Assembly (NCBI RefSeq): GCF_037975245.1
Contig: NC_092568.1
Coordinates: 8,505,001-8,569,000 of the forward strand
Origin: Apostichopus japonicus
Taxonomy: Eukaryota > Echinodermata > Holothuroidea > Aspidochirotida > Stichopodidae
Length of the DNA: 64,000 nucleotides
Reading direction: 5' to 3'
The notes below the pieces were generated by a model. It worked only from the letters and a program-made list of their open reading frames with translations. It was not told the DNA's origin and ran no database searches. The translations under genes and the position numbers were made by a program. Positions 39,301-48,601 of this stretch are shown here, in pieces. Numbering within the stretch: position 1 is the stretch's first letter; each line of letters begins with the position of its first letter.

Positions 39301-42300
39301 TTTTTGTTTCTGTAATCCCCCAGCATGATAGGGAGTCTATGAGTAAGCTGGCAGTATTGGGATATTTATTTAAGTGGGGTAGCAAGGGTTGGGGAAGAGT
39401 GGGGGATCGTCTTGGCTTCAACTCAAGTGCCAATGTCATTTGTAAGCAAGTTTTCAAGGGAAAAGTGAAAAATATGACACAATAAGTTCAAAATGTCTCT
39501 CCAACAAGAAAGAAGATAAACTTTGATATTGATTAGCCTATCATGTGGCTTGCAATTTCTGTTGCCTTCATTTCCAAATTCAGGGTTTATATTGTTCTTT
39601 GTTACAGATCTTTCCAACAATTGATAATGTCCGTACCAGTTTAGAAGGCTACAAGGCAGGAGCATCTATACCATACAACATACAGAATGCAAGAAGACAA
39701 GAGTACTTCCACACATTCCTACAGTAAGACCAACATTGCCAGAATATCTTTCTTTCTTTAGATCGGGGTTGGGGAGGGTGTGTTCTTTGGCTTAAATACT
39801 GCATATGTCCGTATCCAATTCATATTTATGCAATACCTCTTCATAATGCAAAAAGTAATTTCAAATGCATGCGAAATGTGAAGGAGAATAGCAAAACAGT
39901 GAATTAGATATTGTAATCATATATGTAAAAGTGTATTTTACAGAGGGGTAACTTTAAAGTAACTTGAAACAACAAGTACATTTGGTAATTCATTTTGAGT
40001 CCATTGTCACATTGTCCAGAAGTGAGCATATATGGACATTCCATCATCCTTAACATTATTGGACTTTATTAAATATTTTTTCATTTCAGTAAATGGAAAG
40101 CTAGTAACAGAGGCCGTTCAAGAGCATCTCCTCATTTAAAGTCATATTCACTCCTGTCTCCCGATAGCAAGAAGGCCGCTTGGTTTATGGTCACAAGGTA
40201 AGATCTGTCAGATTTAGTCAATATATGAAGAAAACAACTGTAATCTGTAGTCTATTTGAAATTTACAACCTCAAATAAGTTTCAGGTATGAATTGCAAGT
40301 GGTGTTAACATTTCGTGCCTTCCGAGGTAGAGTGGACAGGACTTCTTTCTTCTTTTTTTTGGCCAGTGTGAAAATGTAAAGAGATGTAAACATTGACAGA
40401 CTTTTTGTACGAGACAGACTCCTCGTGTCGTGGGCCATTTGCAAATGTGCACTAGGGTATAACTTCTTTCATTGAGCAATTTCTCTTTTGCTGAATTTGC
40501 TTTTGACTGATAAAAGAGAAACATGGTAAAAGCATCCTCTTGAAATTTACATCCAATTTTTTGTAGTTCAAAGTAGGAATTAATCGCAATATAAGTGAGT
40601 CATTCCATATTAAAGACAGGTATCTAATTTGTGACATTTTGTAGTGTTCTTGTAACAACACATAATCAACTATATATTACCATGGTCTGTAAAACGGAAA
40701 TAATGTTATTTATAGGGGTTAGCCACTCTAATGTGAAGTACCTGCTTCGCTCAAAAGTCGATGACCTTCGCATTGTTTGTTTATGATAATATTAGGCTCT
40801 ATTTTACCATGTAAATGTTATACTAGCTGATTCACAATGTGACAGAAACACTAAAATTGTCACAAATTTGGATCCGTTATTTATGAAAATGACCTCTACT
40901 CACCACATTCATAAGTATCGTATTAATTTTACAAAATTAGAGCTCGACCAAATTCAAGGTCATTGTTCAAGGTCATTCAAGGTCTTCATTCAAAGTCATT
41001 ATTCAAGTTCATTAAATTCAAGGTCATTAAATTCAAGGTCATTAACAATAGAGTGAAAACTAATTTAACAAAATCTTCATGTAAGTTTGCAATGATGACA
41101 TTACTAAAAGTCATCCATACTTGCATTTAAAGGTGACTGAAGTGTTTTTTTTGTGGAAATTTTATCGAAGTTTTAAGGAAACTTTTTTTATCAAAACCCT
41201 TTTTTCATCACAGTGCTAACATGTCGAAGGCGGCATGGGGAATGCTAGAGAAGAATGGAAGTCAATTGATGATCAGGTCTTATGAAATTGGAGTCCTCTT
41301 CCTTCCTCATCTGTTTGTGAGTATTTTCCTCGAAAACAGTTTTGGAAGATTTCTAGAAGAGACTTGAGCTCTTTTTGTGGAATTGGGAAGGGTGGGGGGG
41401 TCGAACATGAAGCCAACTTTTCCATTTTTAACTGTATCATGTCCACTGTTTGGGATTTGACTTGAAATACTGTGAAAAGATATATTTTAAGTAATAAGGA
41501 ACCCCTGCCTCCATCCCTCCCAGCTACACCTCAAATATTTTTGAAGTAATGTCTTAGGGACTCTATCAAAGCTAATTTCAATGGCATTCTTAAATGTATT
41601 TTTGTCCTTAGAAAATTTTTTAACCTGAGGGACACTTCATTTCAAAATAAATCTCGTAGAATGTGTGTTAAATTTGAATTTGTCTTAATTACTAATTATC
41701 ATTTGCTCTCATCACTGCTTGTCATTTTATCTATATAATCATGGCTTGCTGAAGCTTACATCTCTTCTATTCATTCAAAACATTTCAACATTTCAATTTA
41801 TGGTTTCATCTCATTAGCACTCCATTTTTGTTTTAAATTTTTATTCAATTTTCAATCAAACCTTTCCATATTTAGAAAATATGTTTTGCAATTAAATCTC
41901 CAACAATTGGCAAAATGTGAGAAATTATGCATTTTAGTGAAATACATTTTTTTTTTTTTAGGATGAGAACTGCAAACAGTTTTCTGTCTCTGAGGAAGAG
42001 AGTTCAGAATCATGTCTTCACTTCCCTCTTCCATGGGATGTGCCTCTGGAACCATATACAAAAACAGGTAAGATGCCAAAAACGTCAGTTTAATATAGAA
42101 ACCTTTTTATATCATTTTTTCTCTAGTACAGCAGTAAATGTTGGAAGGGGAAAACTTGCCTGTTCCCCACCTCCCCCCCCCCTAATTTTTTCTGTTCCCT
42201 TTCATGAAGTAGATTTGTCACTTCGGTATATTTCAGCTTTTTGTCACATAAGTTGTTCAAGACTAACCACTCTCTTGTGTTTAGTATCAAACTTTTTGTT

Positions 42301-45300
42301 GATTTCATTATATATTATCTTGTTTCGACAAAGCCTTGTTTCTATACTTGTATTTTATCAGATGACTCTTTCATAGAAATGTTACCAAACACAATTATAT
42401 CAACAGAATCCTCTCTGCCCTCAAATTTCTGCTGACCTTGCACCCTTACAGCCTTTACAATCCCCCCCCCTGCCCACCCACCTTTCTCCCTTACACACAC
42501 TCACAAAAAATTAAGTACCCCACCCCACATGCAAACCTTTGCATGAGTTTTGCATATTTAATGTGTATTTTTTTAAGAAGTTCAGGCTCTATCTACTAGC
42601 TTCCAACATTCTTTACTAATATTGTTACTATATAGTATTTATGTATGAATATGTATAGATCACAAAACAGTAACATGTGTCAATAATTGTGTCTGTACTG
42701 TAAAAAATGTCAATGTTATGTCATTTTTCCTATTACTATGTGATGATTCCACTACACTGATCACATGATAACATGAAACAGTATTCACAGTAAAAGACCC
42801 AATAAACAAAACAAAAAACAGACAAAATAATGCCAAATTCAACCCAATTCTTGTTTATCCATTCAAAAAAATTTAATCTTTTCATATTATTTTTATTACA
42901 CTTTTGTTCAGTTTCCTCTGTTGTGTTTTCCTTAAAAAATAAAATTTAAAAAAAAACATTTTTATGATTTAATTTTTTTGTTCGTGTGTTATTGCCTCAA
43001 ATTATTATTGTTGAAATTTTACTTAACTTTTCAAAGTATGGCTTTTTTTCCTACTATTTATTAACCTTTTTTTGGGGTTTTTTATTCCGTCGCACTTTCC
43101 GTGAAGGTCAAATCATTGTTACATGTTTAACAAATTGTTTGAAAATGTGCCATTCTTCGATGTTGGAACTGGGTCATGTTCTTTCTCTGACTCATTTCTA
43201 CTAAATCACCGCTTAAACAATTTCTTTTTATTCAGCAGACATAATACAATGTGGAGTCCATTAACTTCATATGCTTACTTCCCTTTCTTACTTGTACTAA
43301 CAGCCTCTAATTTGGTACAACAAAAAGCTCATATAGACTTTCAACTTATTTTACTGATTGTCCAACCTGCTTCCAACCTAATTTTCCTCATTTGCAGAGA
43401 AAAGAAATATAAATGGGTCAAGAAAATGCTACCAAAAACACTTGTTGATTTAGTCTCTAAGTTGATTAGAGCAAAATTAATTAAAGTAATTGCTACTTTG
43501 GCTTTTTAGAAGTATGGCTTCGGTTCCATTGTGTGTTGTAAATAATAGTGCACAGGTATTTTGTGAGCATTTCAACAGGGAATTTAACCAAAAAGAAAAA
43601 ACACAAAATGGACAAAATATCAATGTTTGCAATATGATTTGCTGTTTCTGTGGCTTGCGTTGGTCAGTTAGCTGTAGAAAGCACTGCTTGCTAGTCATCC
43701 AATTCTCCAGTAGAGCATGACCTGTTCACTACAGTGGTGTAGTATGGCTATCGTAGTAATATCCTTAACAACCGCTGGTCACCTCTAGAAGGGTTTTCCT
43801 TCCTTCAGAAGTGCAAGCTCATGAATAATTCATGAATTTACAGCAACGTAAATAAAACCCAAAGACTGCCTCATTGTCGAATAAAATAGGGTCATTATCT
43901 GCATGCCTCCAAGTCAAGGCTTTCTAAATAAAGCGAAATTATCTGACTTCGTCTGCATGATAGTAACACTCCGATTAATTGCCATGTCGGATGTTAATTA
44001 GATTACAAGCAACTTTGGGATTTCGTATGAAAGCTGACAGAAACTTTAACATTCAAAATGTAAGCACAGACAGTCACTCTACGTATTATGAATAGTGCCA
44101 ACTGTCCTTATACTATTCAACAGTCTTACAGGCAGGGTTCACCCCCTCTGCACCCCCCTCCCCTGCTACCGCCCAGACAATACATACCCCAAGGAATTAT
44201 GAATTTTGGAAGTTTATTCATAAATTATTAGATATTGAATCATGAATATTGACAAAAGGGTTAGGGGATATTCAAGTTTTATGGGTTTTTACATTTTATG
44301 GTAGTTGTTTCTGGAAATTAGGCCATTTTTAGTCAGTGAAGTGCCTTGAAGGCTTTTATATAGTTATTCTCTGTACTTTTTTTTTTTTAATATTCTAAAA
44401 TTTCTCACACTATCACTTGTTCTCTTCAATGATTATTGACCATTTTTTATTAATTCAAGAGAAGTCTTTCAGATCTCTCCTTGAAACTTGAATTTATTTG
44501 TCTCCCACATAAATATTATACATTTGACCTTCGTGAAAGTCATGTCTGTTCTACAATGATGTCAATGAATTAGTCAAGACGCTGTCATATTATCTATAAG
44601 TTTTCTTTGTTTGTGTGTTTGCTACTAATTTTGAACGAAATTAATCGTGTCAACTTTGCAAAATTGAATATTAAAATTTAAAAAGCATTTTGAGAAAACC
44701 TACTATGACTATCATATTAAAAACCAAGTCATTTAAGTTCAAACAAAGTGACTATTTTGTAATAAAACAAGGATTTATCCAGACCCATCTTATGGAATGA
44801 ATAAAGTTAGTATGAAGATACTGGGTTTGTTTCCCCCTATAACCAAATGAAATGTTTTGGTTTACATAAATTGATAGTTAACTACCCACGATTGAAACAA
44901 AATTTTTGTTTTATTGATAACTGTGCGTTTATGAGCTGTTTATTGATTCATGCCGTACAATTAGTAGAAGCAATTATTAGCAGATTTCCGTATGGCACCC
45001 ATCAATGTTCATCACAGCCTGCCCCCCCCACGGACCCCCCCCACTCCTCCCATATCCCTCATTTAATTGTTCAGGCAAAAATTTAATGCTGGATTCTTCA
45101 TTTTAACTGAGTTTCTAGTTAAAAGATTGTCAGGTTTACTGTGTTTTAAAGAGTCGTTTCATAATGCAAACTTGAGAGTTGGATGCCAAACTTGAAGCTC
45201 AGATCATATTATTCAATCACAAATGCACATCTGAATTTTGAACCCCTCAGTATTCACAGGGGCGTATCCAGGGGGGGGCGCAACAGGCGCGCGCCCCCCC

Positions 45301-48264
45301 TATTGGCCGTCACCAAAAAAAAAAAAAAAAAGTTTAGCAAAAAAAAACAAAAAAATTGATGACGACCTTTATGTGAGATGTCGGTGATCGCTCAACCCCC
45401 CCCCCCCTCCCGTATGCTTTATTTTTTGTTTGCCAAAAAAAGGTTCTGGCGAAGTTCGGCGGCATAATAGTTTTAGAAACATAGATGGTAATTGTGTTTG
45501 TATTATCACTATAAACACTAAATGACATGCCAGCCATACTAAATTGTGCATTTTGTGTCCATATTTACTGGAAATGTTGCTTATTATTAAGGTCGAAAAA
45601 TGGATCACATATGGCCATGGGCGGCGATCCTGGGTGGAGGGGGGATATATCCCCCCATGAAAATGGGTGGAGGGGATGTAATGCACCATATCCCCCCCCC
45701 TACCACCAAATGCCACGGATAAGAATATTTTCATGCCTACATTTATGCATCTTTGTTAATGTACGGCTCTTTTTTAGCTTCATTTCTCGCCTACCATAAA
45801 CGCAGTGCGATCTTTTCAAATAAAGCGTCTTTATAAAGCAAAAATAGTTGACTGTAGGCTTCATTGGCCCTATAACAACAAAATGTATTATTGCGCCCAC
45901 GGTATTGATATAGTACATATATGCACGCTCATAGTATTCATATAGGCCCTATAGTAGGCCTACACACGTACATGTTCCCTCGAACAGCTGAGAATCTCAT
46001 GTAACCAGGGTAATGCTTAATACACGTTTCACCTGGATGCCCTAGCAATCGGTACCTAGGAATGTAACTATGTGTAATTGTGTATTGCATGTGTATAGGC
46101 CTATAATAGCCTGCATGAGGCCATTTTCTTCATCGAATAATATAACAGAGCTCTCGAACATTCTAACGTTGCGCCTGAAACAAGATTTACAGGGGCAATT
46201 TTCCCAAAATAACACCCGAAATTAAAAAAAAAAAGTATTTTGGATCCTGATTATGAGATATTTCGGACATGACATCCCTATTTTAAAGTTGGGTATATGC
46301 CGCTTGGAAACCTCGGGAAGTGCCGTTTCCGGCCATCTAGAGGGTTTGTTAATCCCAAAATTTTCTTGTACGCTTCGCGCCAACTCATGGTGGCGCTACG
46401 CTTAGATAGTCAACAAGGTCATATCCCCTCCCCCACCCCCCCACTCGGAAGAACGGATCGCCGCCCATGCATATGACACCATTTTGCATTTCAGCCCTTC
46501 TTTGAAAGCAAAAATTGTACACCCCTCCCCTTAGACCCATCCCCCAGGACGGCGATCATTCATGCCTGGCGCCCCCCCTATTGGAAAATCCTGGATACGC
46601 CCCTGATTCATTCCCCCCCCCCCACACCCCTTCCAAAAAACCAGTGTGAATTTTTCTGGCTAAAGATCCATGCCTTCAACTAAGATGTTTGATGAATTTC
46701 TTGGTAATGTTTTGTTAAGGAGCTTTAAGATGATCCAAGCTGTGCAGATGGATGTTATAGTTCATTGTCATATCAAGTGATATTACCTCAACCACTCATC
46801 AAAATTGTCACTTTTAATACATGTAATATTTATTCCTATCCCCTACCACCCTCTCCCCTCACAACCCATCCCATCCTCTTCCCTCTCCTTCTTGTTTACC
46901 CCGTTCCATCCTCTCCACTTCTCTGTCCTCCCATTTCCCACCTCTTAAATTACTCTGAAAAAGTTTTTATACTTATTCAATACTTTAATAGATATTCCAA
47001 ATCATCATTACTTATCCAAACCTTATCCACACCTTATAGTGTTGTCTCCGTTTAAATATTCTGAATTACAGAGTCAGTAACAGAGCTGAGACTTGTCTCC
47101 CACTACTGTGTCTATTGTTACCTAAGCAGTAGCCATTTTGCAACCTGAATGACTGTATCTAGTCACAATTAAGTCACTTTTGTTCTGGATTGTGATTCAA
47201 AGATATGATCTATAGCTTGAATTGAAAACAAGTCCAGTTCCTCTCATTATGTAGGTCAGGGTTATCAGGTAGTTGGGAATGATGGCTTTGTGTAGTAAAA
47301 GTTATCGAAGGAAAAGAGAAAAAAAATGTTCAGTGTGAAAAGACCTTGGTAAGGAAAAATGCAGGCTTTGTGTGTATTTTGAGATGGTAAATATCATTGG
47401 TGGCATTTTGTACAAAAACTAGAAATGATTTGAAAGAAGATCACTCCCCAATTTGCATATCAACATCATTAGTGGGTTGGAATGCAAATCATTTAAAGAT
47501 TGGCTCTTGGCAGAATTGTAGTGTTCATTGGTCATAGTCCCACACAAAGAGAGATGTTTGTAAATTTTGAATGTCCGTACTGCTCATTTAACACACTCTT
47601 CATGAGGATGAGAGCTCCTCAATGCATGCATTCATTGTAATGTTAGCCTATTTTTGGAATAAATTCGAATTAAATTGTCAAAAGATATTCTTATGGTAAC
47701 AAAGATGCATGGTCCTGATGTCCACTTCAATAGCGAAGTGGCTATAACCGTCAAATAAGAGCTTGATAGTTCAGTTCAATGGTAAAGCACGGGATTTATC
47801 CCCCTGAGGTCACTGCTGCGAATCCTGTTCTTGCCAACAATTTTGGTGCTCTTTCGAAAAAGAAAAAAAGGAAAAAATTATTCCATAGCATCAGGGATCT
47901 GAAGATGAACTCCAAAAGTATTTGACCTTGACAAATTTCAAATTCAACTATTGTACAGTTATTTGAAACCCTCAATCCCTTAGGATGTTTTATTTTGTTA
48001 TTGTTTTGTATGCCTTTTGAGGAGGGGGACTCAATGTACTCTGCCCTAAACTAGGTATTTCAGCCACTTTGATTGATTTTGCATTTGTTGTTAAAAGGTT
48101 AATATCTCAATAAGTGAAAGTTATACTAACATGCATTCTCTTAATGATGGTTTTTCATCATTTGATATTTGCTATCTTTTACAGACAGGCCATGGGTGTG
48201 GGACATACCATACACAGACAAACCAGATACCCATGGTAACTCATGGATACCAGGTGGACGATAA
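21302..48264 (+). CDS. TDP1: Tyrosyl-DNA phosphodiesterase 1 with N-terminal PBZ zinc finger
   Basis: DNA-repair enzyme that removes trapped topoisomerase I peptides and other 3' adducts. Fourteen exons: 21302-21355, 23658-23979, 25290-25460, 26296-26395, 28588-28719, 31549-31641, 34811-34990, 35888-35966, 36897-37091, 39608-39723, 40090-40197, 41214-41316, 41962-42067, 48185-48264. All borders are AG/GT with consistent phases, giving 612 residues (human 608). Order: acidic/serine-rich N-terminus, PBZ finger at about 101-124 ([15 protein letters not shown]), basic NLS KKRK at 137-140, then the phospholipase-D fold. Catalytic HxK motifs are THHSK (H259, K261) and PHLK (H496, K498), matching human H263/K265 and H493/K495. 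The start has a good Kozak context (acagaaATGG); stop TAA at 48262-48264. The PBZ finger is not in human TDP1. No inactivating change was seen. Confidence 0.96.
22270..22626 (+). mobile_element. TTAA-type MITE, degenerate copy (TDP1 intron 1)
   Basis: 357-bp element related over most of its length, in inverted orientation, to 29567-29933. Left end AGACATTGAAGACTC; right end GCGAGTCTTCA...CCT followed by TTAA; the left target site has decayed to TAAA. A 111-codon frame begins before the element and runs into it. It is a chance frame: the corresponding copy is broken and has stops. No transposase. Confidence 0.75.
23658..23979 (+). CDS. TDP1: TDP1 exon 2 carrying the PBZ finger
   Basis: Encodes a charged region, a possible CK2-type acidic patch SSSEDEDD, a Ser/Pro/Lys-rich linker and then [20 protein letters not shown] and YHH. 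Spacing C-x5-C-x6-H-x5-H with YG between the cysteines and RKNP after the second is the PBZ signature seen in APLF and CHFR. In those proteins the domain binds poly(ADP-ribose). Confidence 0.92.
28287..28606 (+). repeat. Tandem duplication spanning the TDP1 exon 5 acceptor
   Basis: Two adjacent copies (28287-28456 and 28457-28606) begin 'ggattag', continue through a C-rich stretch, 'ctagaaacatcttaatc', 'acatatgtgcataataatc' and 'tttcctttcttgaag/gtcc', and end 'tctattgatt'. The first copy therefore contains a decoy 3' splice site (AG at 28436-28437) and the first 19 coding bases of exon 5. Only the second copy continues into coding sequence. Confidence 0.9.
28588..28719 (+). CDS. TDP1: TDP1 exon 5, first catalytic histidine
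   Basis: Encodes [15 protein letters not shown] and ends [14 protein letters not shown] plus a split Ser codon. The second His of THH is the nucleophile position in the family. The acceptor is the second of two duplicated copies (see the repeat at 28287-28606). Confidence 0.93.
29567..29933 (-). mobile_element. TTAA-type MITE, intact ends (TDP1 intron 5)
   Basis: 367-bp non-autonomous element with perfect 17-bp terminal inverted repeats AGGCATTGAAGACTCGC, flanked directly by TTAA on both sides (29563-29566 and 29934-29937). TTAA duplications are used by piggyBac and Kolobok transposons; which one mobilised this cannot be told here. Its interior is the reverse complement of 22270-22626. Confidence 0.85.
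32508..32885. mobile_element. hAT-like MITE with perfect 8-bp target duplication
   Basis: 378 bp, ends CAGTGGCGGAGC and its inverted copy, flanked on both sides by CGCGGCGG (32500-32507 and 32886-32893). CAG...CTG ends with an 8-bp duplication are the hAT superfamily pattern. No transposase. The target is itself the end of a related GC-rich element. Confidence 0.85.
33314..33460 (+). repeat. Internal tandem duplication in hAT-like element
   Basis: Two copies, offset by about 78 bp, of a module running 'gcgaagcgtacaaggaaatt' to 'cagatcgctggaaatg' and 'cccagg'. The same module occurs in single copy at 31890-31965 and 32600-32670, and inverted at 46300-46400. Confidence 0.75.
34589..34643 (+). 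repeat. Hammerhead-like repeat, copy 1 (TDP1 intron 6)
   Basis: Reads TTTGAAGAAG, a GATCCT-gct-AGGATC stem-loop, then GAAACGTC and a tail 'aggccaacttacttttacac'. TGAAGA + stem + GAAA resembles the CUGANGA/GAAA core of hammerhead ribozymes found in Penelope-like elements and SINEs; the first core C is U here. No cleavage-site arm was confidently identified. Confidence 0.5.
35244..35342 (+). repeat. Hammerhead-like repeat, copy 2, within a long inverted repeat (TDP1 intron 7)
   Basis: The right arm (35306-35342) and loop repeat copy 1 almost exactly. The left arm (35244-35283) is its reverse complement with a few changes (GTGTAAAAGTAAATTGG ... GACGTTTCGATCCTAGC). The result is a stem of about 37 bp with a 22-base loop, as if two copies had joined head to head. 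Confidence 0.75.
37468..37803. repeat. Tandem duplication, 164-bp period, TDP1 intron 9
   Basis: Two adjacent units begin 'aacttTgtttaag' and 'aacttCgtttaag' and share 'gagatggttttaccaagc' and 'tttgtcaagaacgtttc'. High identity suggests a recent event. No coding content. Confidence 0.9.
39125..39225 (-). mobile_element. tRNA-derived SINE (TDP1 intron 9)
   Basis: On the minus strand it reads ATTGCTCAGTTGG (RNA polymerase III A box, complement of about 39194-39206), then 34 bases later GGGTTGAATCC (B box, complement of 39152-39162). Spacing and flanking text ('...ctggGTTGAATCCtgttctcc') follow a tRNA-derived SINE head. It does not fold into a clean cloverleaf, so it is not called as a functional tRNA gene. 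Confidence 0.65.
40090..40197 (+). CDS. TDP1: TDP1 exon 11, second HxK motif
   Basis: Encodes [18 protein letters not shown] and then [19 protein letters not shown]496-L-K498 aligns with the human general-acid histidine 493 and lysine 495. Exon 12 continues [16 protein letters not shown], which is highly conserved. Confidence 0.94.
40954..41043 (+). repeat. Minisatellite with TCAAGGTCA units (TDP1 intron 11)
   Basis: About 90 bp of 'attcaaggtcatt'-like units. Four perfect TCAAGGTCA sequences start at 40954, 40967, 41018 and 41033, with near-matches between. TCAAGGTCA is the extended half-site bound by monomeric nuclear receptors of the ERR and SF-1/FTZ-F1 types. The repeat may bind them by chance. 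Confidence 0.8.
43800..44060. promoter_or_regulatory. Possible intronic enhancer (TDP1 intron 13)
   Basis: Homopolymer-free block of higher complexity than its surroundings, with clustered homeodomain-type sites (GATTAATTG, GTTAATTAGATTA) and two 'cataaATTcatga'-like motifs. No direct evidence of function; conservation in related genomes would decide. Confidence 0.2.
45257..46605. mobile_element. hAT-like element with nested insertion (TDP1 intron 13)
   Basis: Left end CAGGGGCGTATCCAGG and right end CCTGGATACGCCCCTG are inverted repeats. ATTCA is present on both sides (45252-45256 and 46606-46610), a possible 5-bp target duplication. The element contains a second one, 45619-46468. No transposase seen. 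Confidence 0.7.
45619..46468. mobile_element. Inner hAT-like element
   Basis: Ends CATGGGCGGCGATCC and its inverted copy. Flanking 8-mers catatggc and catatgac differ at one base, consistent with an aged hAT target duplication. Near the right end it carries, inverted, the 'cttagatag...ggcgctacgc' module found in the 31.8-34.0 kb nest. Confidence 0.65.
47757..47880 (+). mobile_element. tRNA-derived SINE with A-rich tail (TDP1 intron 13)
   Basis: Reads 'gatagttcagttcaatggta' (A box region), 'gcacgggatttatccccctg' (anticodon-arm-like), 'aggtcactgctgcGAATCC' (B box) and ends in an A-rich tail near 47860-47880 (aaaaagaaaaaaaggaaaaa). The order and spacing are those of a tRNA-derived SINE. Confidence 0.7.
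48185..48264 (+). CDS. TDP1: TDP1 terminal coding exon
   Basis: Encodes [19 protein letters not shown] and SWIPGGR, then TAA. The segment matches the conserved TDP1 C-terminus (human ends ...DTHGNMWVPS). It is separated from exon 13 by a 6.1-kb intron, the largest in the gene. Confidence 0.93.
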
Positions 48265-48595
48265 CAAAAAGCAGACACATCACCGAGATAGTTTGCCAGC
48301 AAAGATGTAACATGAAAGCTGATGTCCTGGTTATCAACTCAGGTCTCCTTTTATCTCCCAGAAAAAGCACCATAGAAATGAATTAGAACAAGATTTAGAT
48401 TTAGATCAGATTTAGATCAGCATGTTATCTTTGTGATTATACATTCTGCTCTCACTTTACTTGCCATAAACAATTTTCATTTTTGAAAAGAAAGTTACAG
48501 ATGAAATTGCTTTCAAAGTAGATACAAATAATGGTATCATTTTGTAGAATTTATTTGGCTGAAATTGCCTTAGTAAACATTTTGTTTGATTTTTT

Positions 48596-48601
48596 AATAA
48601 A
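48596..48601 (+). terminator. TDP1: Candidate TDP1 poly(A) signal
   Basis: AATAAA 332 bp after the TDP1 stop codon, in an AT-rich context. It is the first canonical signal seen downstream, so a short 3' untranslated region of roughly 350 bp is likely. Confidence 0.5.

Noticed and set aside
42986-43509. Overlapping hydrophobic frames
   Set aside because: AT-rich intronic sequence giving Phe/Leu/Ser strings, with no domain and no codon bias.
47757-47835. Functional tRNA gene
   Set aside because: A and B boxes are present but the arms do not pair cleanly and an A-rich tail follows, so a SINE fits better.
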